Shown in pieces: positions 17,110-24,325 of a stretch of 42,956 nt of DNA. The translations under genes were made by a program, and so were the position numbers. Positions within the stretch are counted from its first letter, which is position 1, and the number at the start of each line of letters is the position of its first letter. Under the pieces are notes generated by a model. The model saw only the letters and a program-made list of their open reading frames with translations. It did not search any database and was not told where the DNA came from. This stretch comes from DMER01 sp003451645 (GTDB taxonomy: Bacteria > Pseudomonadota > Alphaproteobacteria > Micropepsales > Micropepsaceae): positions 1 to 42,956 of the forward strand of contig DALYLR010000032.1 in the NCBI GenBank assembly GCA_031976175.1, in the 5' to 3' direction.

Positions 17110-17607
17110 ATGGCCAGCAAGGATTTCATCGGATACCCCAAACTCATGGACAAGGCGCTGAGGGCCTTGGTTCGCGATGTCTTGGGCCATGCTGCGCGTC
17201 AGGGCCTAATGGGAAATCACCACTTCCTGATCACCTTTGCGACCAACGCCCCCGGGGTTCAGATTTCGCGCAACTTGGCGGACCGGTACCCTGAGGAGAT
17301 GACAATCGTCCTCCAACACAAGTTTTGGGGGCTTCAAGCGGACGAGAACGGGTTTCAAGTAACTCTCACCTTCAACAAGGTGCCGGAGGAACTGGTAATC
17401 CCCTTTGACGCCATCCTGAAGTTCGCAGACCCAAGTCAGGATTTCGGGTTTGCCCTAAAGCCATCGGACAACGTGGCGCAGCCGAAACCTTCCAAGGACG
17501 TCCCGCCAGCGCCAACCACACACGCGCAGGAGCCTGATTCTGTTGGAGGCCTTGCCGCACAGCCAGCCCCCACCGTTGTCAGCTTGGATGCCTTCCGCAA
17601 AAAGTAA
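17110..17607 (+). CDS. sspB: SspB-like ClpXP adaptor, alphaproteobacterial type
   Basis: Adaptor that binds ssrA-tagged and other substrates and delivers them to ClpXP in the cytoplasm. The folded SspB domain covers residues about 1-120 (DFIGYPKLMDKALRALV at the dimerising helix; HFLITFATNAPGVQIS and MTIVLQHKFWGL in the tag-binding groove). A flexible Pro/Ala-rich linker follows, and the last residues VVSLDAFRKK are the ClpX-docking tail. In Caulobacter the SspB-alpha protein helps turn over cell-cycle proteins. The frame is open from GTG 17032, but ATG 17110 with GAAGG just upstream matches the family start. It lies about 100 bp before fumC. Confidence 0.92.
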   Translation: MASKDFIGYPKLMDKALRALVRDVLGHAARQGLMGNHHFLITFATNAPGVQISRNLADRYPEEMTIVLQHKFWGLQADENGFQVTLTFNKVPEELVIPFDAILKFADPSQDFGFALKPSDNVAQPKPSKDVPPAPTTHAQEPDSVGGLAAQPAPTVVSLDAFRKK

Positions 17608-17708
17608 CGGATAACCCAAGCCCTCTTGCAATTCTTGCGCGGGCCCACATCAATGCGCCCCACTCCGCAAACAATCCTATTCCAACCCACGGCATGGAAC
17701 GATCTACG

Positions 17709-19100
17709 ATGGTGAAGACTCGCACAGAAACCGATAGTTTTGGTCCGATCGAGGTGGACGCAACGCGCTACTGGGGCGCGCAGACCCAACGCTCCTTGCA
17801 GAATTTCAAGATTTCCGACGAGCGCATGCCCGTGGCCCTTATACGCGCCTTCGGCGCTATCAAGCAGGCCGCCGCCAAGGCAAACATGCAACTCAAGACG
17901 CGCGTCGACAAGACAATTGGAGCAGCAATCATCACCGCCGCTCAAGAAGTCATCGATGGAAAATTGGACGACCACTTTCCGCTGGTCGTCTGGCAAACCG
18001 GCTCTGGCACGCAGACCAACATGAATGTCAACGAAGTGATTTCCAACCGCGCGATCGAGATTCTGGGCGGGACAATGGGATCAAAAAAGCCAGTCAATCC
18101 GAACGACCATGTCAATGAGAGCCAATCCTCAAACGACTGCTTTCCGACCGCCATGCATGTTGCCACAGTTGCGCAGACCCATGAACGGCTCATCCCAGGG
18201 CTCAAACACCTGCAAAAGGCACTCAACGCCAAGGCAAAAAAATTCGCCAAACTCATCAAGATCGGCCGTACGCATCTGCAAGATGCTACGCCCGTCACGC
18301 TTGGCCAGGAATTCTCCGGCTACGCCGCCCAACTAGAGTTGAGCCTAGCCCGGATCAATGCGGCGCTGCCGCACTTGTACCCATTGGCACAAGGGGGAAC
18401 AGCGGTAGGCACAGGCTTAAACGCACCCAAAGGCTTTGCAGAGAAATTTGCGTCGGAACTGAAGAAGCTTACTGGCTATCCCTTTGTATCTGCGCCGAAC
18501 AAGTTCGAAGCGATGGCAGCACATGATGCGATGGTCGAGTTCTCTGGCGTGCTCAACACCATCGCGTGCTCTTTGTTCAAGATCGCCAGTGACATCCGCC
18601 TGATGGGGTCCGGCCCGCGCTCGGGCCTCGGCGAGATCTTGCTCCCCGAAAATGAGCCTGGTTCTTCGATCATGCCAGGCAAGGTCAACCCAACGCAGTG
18701 CGAGGCACTGACCATGGCTTGCGTGCAGGTGATGGGCAATCACACGGCAGTGACCATCGGAGGCTCGCAAGGACACTTTGAGCTCAATGTGTTCAAACCT
18801 GTGATAATTCACAACGTGCTGCACTCTATCCGCCTGTTAGGGGACGCAAGCGTCAGCTTCACTGATCATTGCGTTACGGGGATTGAACCCAATAAGCCAC
18901 AATTAAAAGCACTTCTCGACCGCTCGCTCATGCTAGTCACCGCTCTCAATCCAAAGATCGGTTATGACAATGCGGCGAAGATCGCTAAAGCTGCGCACAA
19001 AAATGGCACGACCTTGCGCGAGGAGGCGCTTGCCTCAGGTCTGATAAGCGCCGCCGACTTCGATGCGATCGTCCGTCCAGAGATCATGATCGGAGAGTGA
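17709..19100 (+). CDS. fumC: Fumarate hydratase class II
   Basis: Iron-independent fumarase of the TCA cycle, converting fumarate to L-malate in the cytoplasm as a homotetramer. The superfamily signature GSSIMPGKVNP begins at residue 318, with the catalytic serine at residue 320; TGSGTQTNMNVNEVISNRA and NESQSSNDCFPTAMH are the other two conserved regions. Start 17709 (MVKTRTETDSFG) has GGAA upstream and aligns with known class II N-termini; ATG 17694 would add five residues. Length 463 is normal. Its stop TGA overlaps the GTG start of the ribbon-helix-helix gene by 4 bp. Confidence 0.97.
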   Translation: MVKTRTETDSFGPIEVDATRYWGAQTQRSLQNFKISDERMPVALIRAFGAIKQAAAKANMQLKTRVDKTIGAAIITAAQEVIDGKLDDHFPLVVWQTGSGTQTNMNVNEVISNRAIEILGGTMGSKKPVNPNDHVNESQSSNDCFPTAMHVATVAQTHERLIPGLKHLQKALNAKAKKFAKLIKIGRTHLQDATPVTLGQEFSGYAAQLELSLARINAALPHLYPLAQGGTAVGTGLNAPKGFAEKFASELKKLTGYPFVSAPNKFEAMAAHDAMVEFSGVLNTIACSLFKIASDIRLMGSGPRSGLGEILLPENEPGSSIMPGKVNPTQCEALTMACVQVMGNHTAVTIGGSQGHFELNVFKPVIIHNVLHSIRLLGDASVSFTDHCVTGIEPNKPQLKALLDRSLMLVTALNPKIGYDNAAKIAKAAHKNGTTLREEALASGLISAADFDAIVRPEIMIGE

Positions 19101-19372
19101 CCGGTTTGGCGGCAAATTCTTCAGGAGCTAAGGCGCGCGAAAAGCGGTCTTGGTCGATTGCGGGCCACCGCACGTCCATCGCCTTGGAGCCTGAGTTTTG
19201 GGAAGCTTTGGAGAGCTTGGCACAAAGCCGCGGCACGTCACTTTCAGTGCTTGTGGAGTCTACGGATAAATCCCGTCACGACCGGCTCCCCCTTGCCGCC
19301 ATGCTAAGGCTGGCGGCACTCCGGCACTATAAAGAAAGGCTGGCGCAGGTTGCGCCAGCCTCGGTCACTTAA
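19097..19372 (+). CDS. Ribbon-helix-helix domain protein
   Basis: Small protein of 91 residues, probably DNA-binding. After a basic N-terminal stretch, the segment KRSWSIAGHRTSIALEPEFWEALESLAQSRGTSLSVLV has the strand-helix-helix pattern of the RHH_4 family that is common in Alphaproteobacteria. It starts with GTG in a GTGA overlap with fumC, so the two are probably translated together; such a protein often lies near fumC, sspB and DUF4169 genes in this class. The target is unknown. The last codons (KERLAQVAPASV) are encoded by a strong hairpin at 19338-19360 that appears to be the terminator of the opposing fasciclin gene, so the 3' end of this gene has a double role. Confidence 0.8.
   Translation: MTGLAANSSGAKAREKRSWSIAGHRTSIALEPEFWEALESLAQSRGTSLSVLVESTDKSRHDRLPLAAMLRLAALRHYKERLAQVAPASVT
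19331..19360 (-). terminator. Intrinsic terminator of the fasciclin gene, inside the RHH coding end
   Basis: GGCTGGCGCA (19338-19347) and TGCGCCAGCC (19351-19360) form a perfect 10-bp stem with a 3-nt loop. On the minus strand it is followed by TTTCTTT (19337-19331), the U tract of an intrinsic terminator. It begins 28 nt after the fasciclin stop. On the plus strand no T tract follows, so it would not end fumC transcripts in the same way. Confidence 0.8.
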
Positions 19373-19388
19373 ACAACGTCTTCAATAC

Positions 19389-19883
19389 TTATTTCGCAGG
19401 CGGCAAGAGGACGGTGTCGATCGCATGGATCACACCGTTGCTGGTGTAAACGTCAGCAACAATGACCGTAGCATCGTTGACCTTGACGCCCTTGGTCCCA
19501 TCGACCTTTACAGTCGCACCTTGAACTGTCTTCGCGTCAAGTGTCTTGCCGGCCAAGTCCGTCGACTTGGTCTTACCAGCCAGCACGTGATAGGTCAGTA
19601 TGCCGACGAGCTTGTCTTTGTTTTCAGGCTTCAGAAGATTGTCGACCGTGCCTGCGGGCAGCTTGGCAAACGCGTCGTTCGTTGGTGCGAACACCGTGAA
19701 TGGCCCAGGCCCCTTCAAGGTCTCGACCAGCCCAGCAGCCTTTACGGCTGCGACCAGGGTTGAGAAGCGCGCATCACCTGCGGCAGTATCGACGATGTCC
19801 TTCTTGGCGCCGCCAGCATTTGCGGGGGCGATTAGCAAGGACGCGGCAAGCGCAAAGCCCGCCAGTTTGGCAATGAGAGACAT
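19389..19883 (-). CDS. Secreted fasciclin (FAS1) domain protein
   Basis: Single FAS1-domain protein of 164 residues. The first 23 or so residues form a Sec signal peptide (basic start, hydrophobic core, cleavage after APANA). The FAS1 H1 and H2 boxes are clear: FTVFAPTNDAFAKLPAGTVDNLL and, at the end, ATVIVADVYTSNGVIHAIDTVLLP. Such proteins are periplasmic or extracellular and are linked to adhesion or surface interactions. ATG 19883 with GGAAG upstream is preferred over a longer open frame to 19958. It is convergent to fumC-RHH and has its own terminator. An 18-nt inverted repeat lies 33 nt upstream of the start. Confidence 0.92.
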   Translation of the reverse strand: MSLIAKLAGFALAASLLIAPANAGGAKKDIVDTAAGDARFSTLVAAVKAAGLVETLKGPGPFTVFAPTNDAFAKLPAGTVDNLLKPENKDKLVGILTYHVLAGKTKSTDLAGKTLDAKTVQGATVKVDGTKGVKVNDATVIVADVYTSNGVIHAIDTVLLPPAK

Positions 19884-19915
19884 AAGGTAGCTTCCTGTTT
19901 GGGCGCACATATCCG

Positions 19916-19933
19916 CAGGGGTCGATGCCCCTG
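19916..19933. repeat. Inverted repeat in the fasciclin leader
   Basis: CAGGGG and CCCCTG flank a 6-nt loop, with one further possible G-U pair, 33 nt upstream of the fasciclin ATG. It may be an operator or a leader hairpin. No known motif recognised. Confidence 0.4.
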
Positions 19934-20019
19934 TTGACCGGCGCAAGTTTCTGGACATAACTTTAAGAGTGCCCTTCGCTGACGGTTTCGCCAGTGTTGA
20001 ACGGCAGTGATACGCTCTC

Positions 20020-20035
20020 GATCCGCATGCGGATC
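20020..20035. repeat. 16-bp perfect palindrome upstream of DUF4169-uvrD
   Basis: GATCCGCATGCGGATC is fully self-complementary. It lies 88 bp before the DUF4169 start, in a 240-bp region shared with the divergent fasciclin gene. It could be an operator for either; no regulator is identified. Confidence 0.45.
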
Positions 20036-20056
20036 AGCTGATGTTACCCTACTTCG

Positions 20057-20078
20057 CGTTCACACATTTATGTGAACG
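20057..20078. repeat. Inverted repeat CGTTCACA-N6-TGTGAACG
   Basis: Perfect 8-bp arms around 6 nt, 45 bp before the DUF4169 start. It could be a bound operator or a leader hairpin. It is not the alphaproteobacterial LexA direct repeat (GTTC-N7-GTTC). Confidence 0.45.
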
Positions 20079-20123
20079 AGAACGAGATGGTACGATTTTC
20101 ACGCCTCGAGGATTCAACCGGTC

Positions 20124-20348
20124 ATGGCCGAGATCGTCAATTTGCGTAGAGTCCGGAAGGCAAAGTCACGCGCGGCAAAGCAGGATGAAGCCGCCGCCAA
20201 TCGGATCAAATTTGGGCAATCGAAGGCGGTTGCACAGCTGGAGACTGCGCGGCGCACGCAGGGCGAACGCATTCTTGACAATGCAAAGATTGAACAATTG
20301 AGCCCTTTGCCGCGAAATACTGAGGACAAGTCCACCGATAATGCGTGA
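20124..20348 (+). CDS. DUF4169 family small basic protein
   Basis: Protein of 74 residues with no known function. The N-terminal MAEIVNLRRVRKAKSRA, then a helical, charge-rich stretch (AKQDEAAANRIKFGQSK), identifies the DUF4169 family, conserved in Alphaproteobacteria and often near sspB and fumC as here. It is strongly basic in its first half and probably alpha-helical; no signal or membrane segment is present. GAGG lies upstream of the ATG. Its stop is 32 bp before the chosen uvrD start, and a GTG for uvrD would even overlap it (GTGA), so it appears to be the first gene of a DUF4169-uvrD-prmA operon. Confidence 0.8.
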   Translation: MAEIVNLRRVRKAKSRAAKQDEAAANRIKFGQSKAVAQLETARRTQGERILDNAKIEQLSPLPRNTEDKSTDNA

Positions 20349-20380
20349 CCGATTGCGGGGTACGACATTATCCTGCGGCC

Positions 20381-22698
20381 ATGACGCAAAACCTGCACAA
20401 GAATTTTGACGACCCTTACGCACTCTCCGCGCCAGAGGCAAAGGCGGGACCCGCCTATCTCAAGGGCCTAAATGACGAACAACGCGAGGCGGTTCTCACC
20501 GCCGATGGACCTGTGCTCATTCTAGCGGGCGCTGGCACTGGCAAGACCAGGGTGCTCACCACGCGACTAGCACATCTGATCGCCAGCCAGCGGGCCCGGG
20601 CTTCAGAGGTATTGGCCGTCACTTTTACGAACAAGGCCGCGCGTGAGATGATTGAGCGCACTGGGGCACTCATTGGCCGCGCAGTCGCGGGGATGCCTTG
20701 GCTTGGAACGTTTCACTCGATAGGCGCCAAGATCTTGCGCAGCCATGCTGAGCTTGTTGGCCTCAAGTCCAATTTCACGATTCTCGACGATGACGATCAG
20801 CTNNNNNNNNNNGCCTGCTAAAGCAAGTCATGGAAGCAGCAAACATCGACGAGAAGCGCTGGCCGCCCAGAGCGCTCCACGCGATGATCGACCGTTGGAA
20901 GAATCGCGGACTTACCCCGACCGACGTGCCCGCGCAGGAGGACGCACAATTCGCTAATGGCCAGGCAGTCGCGCTCTATACGGCGTATCAGGCGCGGCTA
21001 AAGCAACTGAACGCCGCCGACTTCGGCGACCTTTTGGTCGATTGCATTTCCCTTTTTCGTCAGCAGACGGATGTTCTTGCCGAGTATCAGCGCCGCTTCG
21101 CCTATCTGCTGGTCGATGAGTATCAAGATACAAATGTCGCGCAGTATCTTTGGCTGCGCCTCCTGGCTGGTACAAAGCACAACATTTGCTGCGTTGGCGA
21201 CGATGATCAGTCGATCTATGGCTGGCGCGGTGCCGAGGTCGATAACATTTTGCGCTTCGAAAAGGACTTTCCCGGCGCCAAAGTCATCCGTCTTGAGCAT
21301 AATTACCGCTCCACGCCGCAAATTCTCGCGGCTGCGTCTGGGCTCATCAGCGCGAACAAGGCTCGCCTTGGCAAGACGCTTTGGACCAAAGGCGATGATG
21401 GCGACAAACTGACCGTACACGGATTTTGGGACGCGGAGGAAGAGGCCCGCCACATTGGCGGCGAAATTGAAGCCCTCCAGAGCAAACGGCATAGCCTAAA
21501 CAGCATTGCGATTTTAGTACGGGCGAGCGCGCAAATGCGGGCCTTTGAAGACCGCTTCATCCATTTAGACTTGCCTTACCGGGTCGTGGGCGGCCCTCGT
21601 TTTTACGAGCGCGCTGAGGTTCGGGACGCCTTGGCCTATTTGCGCATAATTGCTCAGCCTAATGACGATCTGGCCTTCGAGCGTATCATGAACAAGCCCA
21701 AGCGCGGCTTGGGCGATGCATCCTTGCAAACGCTGACGCGGACCGCTCGCACCATGAACGTTTCGCTGCTGCGCGCGGCTCAGCACATTGTTGAAACGGA
21801 CGAGGTCACCGGCCGCACCCGCGCCGCCCTGCGTGACTTGGTTGACAGTTTCGGCCGTTGGACCCGGGCTGCGCAGACGATCAACCATATGGAGCTAGCT
21901 GAACTCGTCCTCGACGAGAGCGGCTACACGGCGATGTGGCAAGCAGACAAATCCGCCGATGCGCCGGGCCGCCTTGAAAACCTCAAGGAACTCGTGCGCT
22001 CCATGGAGAAATTCGAGGGGCTCGGCGCGTTTCTGGAACACATCGCGTTGGTAATGGACGTCGAGCAAACGGCGGATGCTGACCGCGTGACCATCATGAC
22101 GTTGCATGCGGCGAAAGGTCTTGAGTTCGACACAGTGTTCTTGCCCGGTTGGGAAGACGGCCTGTTTCCGAGCCAACGCTCAATGGATGAGAACGGCATG
22201 GCGGGACTGGAGGAGGAGCGCAGGCTCGCCTATGTCGGTATCACGCGCGCGCGCAAACTCGCCAAGATCAGCTATGCCTTGAACCGTCGCGTCCATGGCA
22301 TGTGGCAGTCCGCCATCGCCTCCCGGTTCATATCAGAGCTGCCTGCGGACGCTGTCATTATAGAGACCGACCCGCTGCAATCCGGCAACGCCTTTGGCCA
22401 AGACGGTTTCGGTATGTCTGTTGGACCGCATTTCCAATCTGGGATGGCCTCACCCGGCTGGCAGCGCGCGCGAGCCAATAGCGGGCAGACCTTTGGCCGC
22501 ATGCCATACCTTGAGGCACAGGCTGAATTGGTCGCGACCAGCGATCCCACAGCCATTAGCTATAGCCGCGGAGAGCGGGTCTTTCATGATAAGTTCGGAT
22601 ACGGACGGATCACCGCCGTCGATGGCAATAAGCTGACAGTGGCCTTTGAGAAGGCTGGCGAGAAGAGGGTGATCGCCAACTTCGTAAAACGCGCATGA
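20381..22698 (+). CDS. uvrD: UvrD/PcrA-type 3'-5' DNA helicase II, split by assembly gap
   Basis: SF1A helicase acting in nucleotide excision repair, mismatch repair and fork clearance. Motif order: Walker A AGAGTGKTR near residue 50, TFHSIGAKILR (motif Ib region), LLVDEYQDTN (II), GDDDQSIYGWRGA (III), TLHAAKGLEFDTVFL (V), EERRLAYVGITRA (VI), and the C-terminal Tudor-like fold (ERVFHDKFGYGRI). Ten Ns at 20803-20812 break the frame between DDDDQL and LLKQV; a true gap of 2 bases would restore DQL-R-LLKQ, which is what relatives have, so the gene is almost certainly intact. ATG 20381 is preferred over GTG 20345. Its stop overlaps prmA by 4 bp. Confidence 0.93.
20803..20812. other. Assembly gap (10 N) inside uvrD
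   Basis: Placeholder Ns after the codons for DDDDQ-CT. Reading resumes in frame at CTG 20815. The flanking codons and family sequence imply that only about 2 bases are missing, not 10. Confidence 0.97.
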
Positions 22699-23555
22699 CG
22701 CAATCGGCAATTGATTGTTGGAAGGTTCGTATCTTGCTGCCAAAGCAGGAGGCCATGGCGCTCGCTGTTTGTTTGGAGAACCTTGACACTTCGCCCGTTG
22801 TTTCAGCTTTCGAATTTGGTGAGCGCGGATTGTGGGAGGTGGAGGCATTCTTTGGGGATGCGCCGGACCCGGCCTTTTTGCAAGAGGCGACCGGATACGA
22901 GCTAGCGGTTACCGCAGTACCTAGCGCAGATTGGGTGACCATCGCCCTTGATGGCTTGCCGCCTGTCCGCGTCGGCCGGTTTTACGTCCACGGCAAACAT
23001 GCCCGGGCTGCACGGCCGCCAAACACATTGGGCCTCGAGATTGAGGCATCCACGGCGTTCGGCACCGGCCATCACGGGACCACACGAGGCTGCCTGCTTG
23101 CATTGGAACTTCTCGCACGCACGCACGGGCCCCAAAAGGTCTTGGACCTTGGCTGCGGGACAGGGATTCTTGCATTCGCAGCCGCGAAGCTGCGCCATGC
23201 GCGGACGATTGCGACCGACATTGATCCGGTAGCGGCAGCCAAGGCGCGCGAATTCAGCAGGCTCAATGCCGTTCACCCCTATGTCAAAACTGGAACGGCC
23301 GCAGGCATCAAGGGCCCGCTAAGCCTGGCCGACAGACCCTACGACTTGATCTTCGCCAATATTCTCATGCGCCCGTTGATGCAATTGATGCCGTCGATTG
23401 CGCGGTGCGTTCGGCCAGGCGGCCATGCGATTTTGTCGGGCCTTCTCAATCATCAGGAACGTGCGATCATGGCGGTTGCCGCGCCTTGGCGGTTGACTTT
23501 TGTGCGGCGCCATCGCCTTGACGGTTGGGTGACGCTAACCTTGCGGCGTGTTTAG
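22695..23555 (+). CDS. prmA: Ribosomal protein L11 methyltransferase
   Basis: Trimethylates lysines and the N-terminus of ribosomal protein L11, using SAM, in the cytoplasm. Motifs: FGTGHHGTTRGCLLALE is the family loop before the SAM site, VLDLGCGTGILAFAAAKL is motif I, ATDIDPVAAAKA holds the ribose-binding Asp, and DLIFANILMRPL is the NPPY-like motif of PrmA. Length is 286 residues, usual for the group. ATG 22695 overlaps the uvrD stop (ATGA) and has no clear ribosome binding site, so it probably depends on coupling to uvrD. Its last 21 bp overlap the convergent DJ-1/PfpI gene. Confidence 0.94.
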   Translation: MTQSAIDCWKVRILLPKQEAMALAVCLENLDTSPVVSAFEFGERGLWEVEAFFGDAPDPAFLQEATGYELAVTAVPSADWVTIALDGLPPVRVGRFYVHGKHARAARPPNTLGLEIEASTAFGTGHHGTTRGCLLALELLARTHGPQKVLDLGCGTGILAFAAAKLRHARTIATDIDPVAAAKAREFSRLNAVHPYVKTGTAAGIKGPLSLADRPYDLIFANILMRPLMQLMPSIARCVRPGGHAILSGLLNHQERAIMAVAAPWRLTFVRRHRLDGWVTLTLRRV

Positions 23556-24227
23556 GGCTGCCTGTTCCAAAACCCGGCGGCGTTCTGCCATTGCGGCTTC
23601 CATCGGCGCGCGCGCCCTTGCGACCAGTTCAGGTCCCGCTCTTTCCGGGGAGCCTGCGTCAAAAGGCGGCTGCGGGTCATACTCCAACTGAAGCTGAATG
23701 AGCTTGGCATGCTCTTCGCCCCACAATTCTGCGACAACCGTGAGCGCAAAATCGATCCCGGCTGTGACCCCGCCGCCGCTAAACCGGTTGCGGTCCCGTA
23801 CGACACGAGCGTTCACTGGTTCTGCACCAAACATGGTGAGGGCATCCCGCCACATCCAATGGCAGGCGGACCGGTACCCGTTGAGAAGTCCAGCAGCGCC
23901 CAGGATTAGGGAACCGGTACACACAGACGTGACGTAATTGGCGTTCTTTCCTTGCGTCTTCAGAAAGCCGAGGACCTCAGCATCGTCCATGAGCGCGATC
24001 TGCCCAACACCGCCGGGCACACACAGGAGATCGAGCTGCGGGCAGGTCTCGAACGTGTCGGTCGGCACGATTGTAATTCCCGCATCCGACGGCACGGGTT
24101 CCAGCGTCTTCCAGACATAATGCATGAAGGCGCCGGGTGCGCGCGAAAACACTTGCGCGGGTCCCGTCATGTCGAGCTGGGTGAGATTGGGGTAAAGTAA
24201 GAATCCGAAGTGAAAGGATCTTGTCAT
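23535..24227 (-). CDS. DJ-1/PfpI family protein, isonitrile hydratase-like
   Basis: Cytoplasmic DJ-1/PfpI-superfamily protein of 230 residues. The nucleophile elbow is VCTGS with Cys103, next to Thr104, and Asp19 lies in LTQLDMTGP. In Pseudomonas isonitrile hydratase InhA the key residues are Asp17, Cys101 and Thr102, so the spacing here is identical with an offset of two. This suggests hydration of isocyanides to N-formamides, but many such proteins are uncharacterised. ATG 24227 has GGAG 8 nt upstream; an open frame to 24284 is less likely. It is convergent with prmA (21-bp overlap) and divergent from the M24 peptidase. Confidence 0.87.
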   Translation of the reverse strand: MTRSFHFGFLLYPNLTQLDMTGPAQVFSRAPGAFMHYVWKTLEPVPSDAGITIVPTDTFETCPQLDLLCVPGGVGQIALMDDAEVLGFLKTQGKNANYVTSVCTGSLILGAAGLLNGYRSACHWMWRDALTMFGAEPVNARVVRDRNRFSGGGVTAGIDFALTVVAELWGEEHAKLIQLQLEYDPQPPFDAGSPERAGPELVARARAPMEAAMAERRRVLEQAALNTPQG

Positions 24228-24325
24228 GGGCGGCTCCTGAAACTCGGCACTCCCGCAGGTCTTCTTCGCGAGGTGCAATGACAAACGGCTTGAGCAGCAC
24301 TGCGTAGCGGACTAATCTCTTTATC

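Noticed and set aside
20057..20088. Possible LexA/SOS box before DUF4169-uvrD
   Set aside because: The alphaproteobacterial box is a direct repeat GTTC-N7-GTTC (or GAAC-N7-GAAC). Here there is GTTC-N12-GAAC and GAAC-N2-GAAC, which do not fit.
20381..22698. uvrD as a pseudogene
   Set aside because: The only break is the N run; all helicase motifs are present on both sides.
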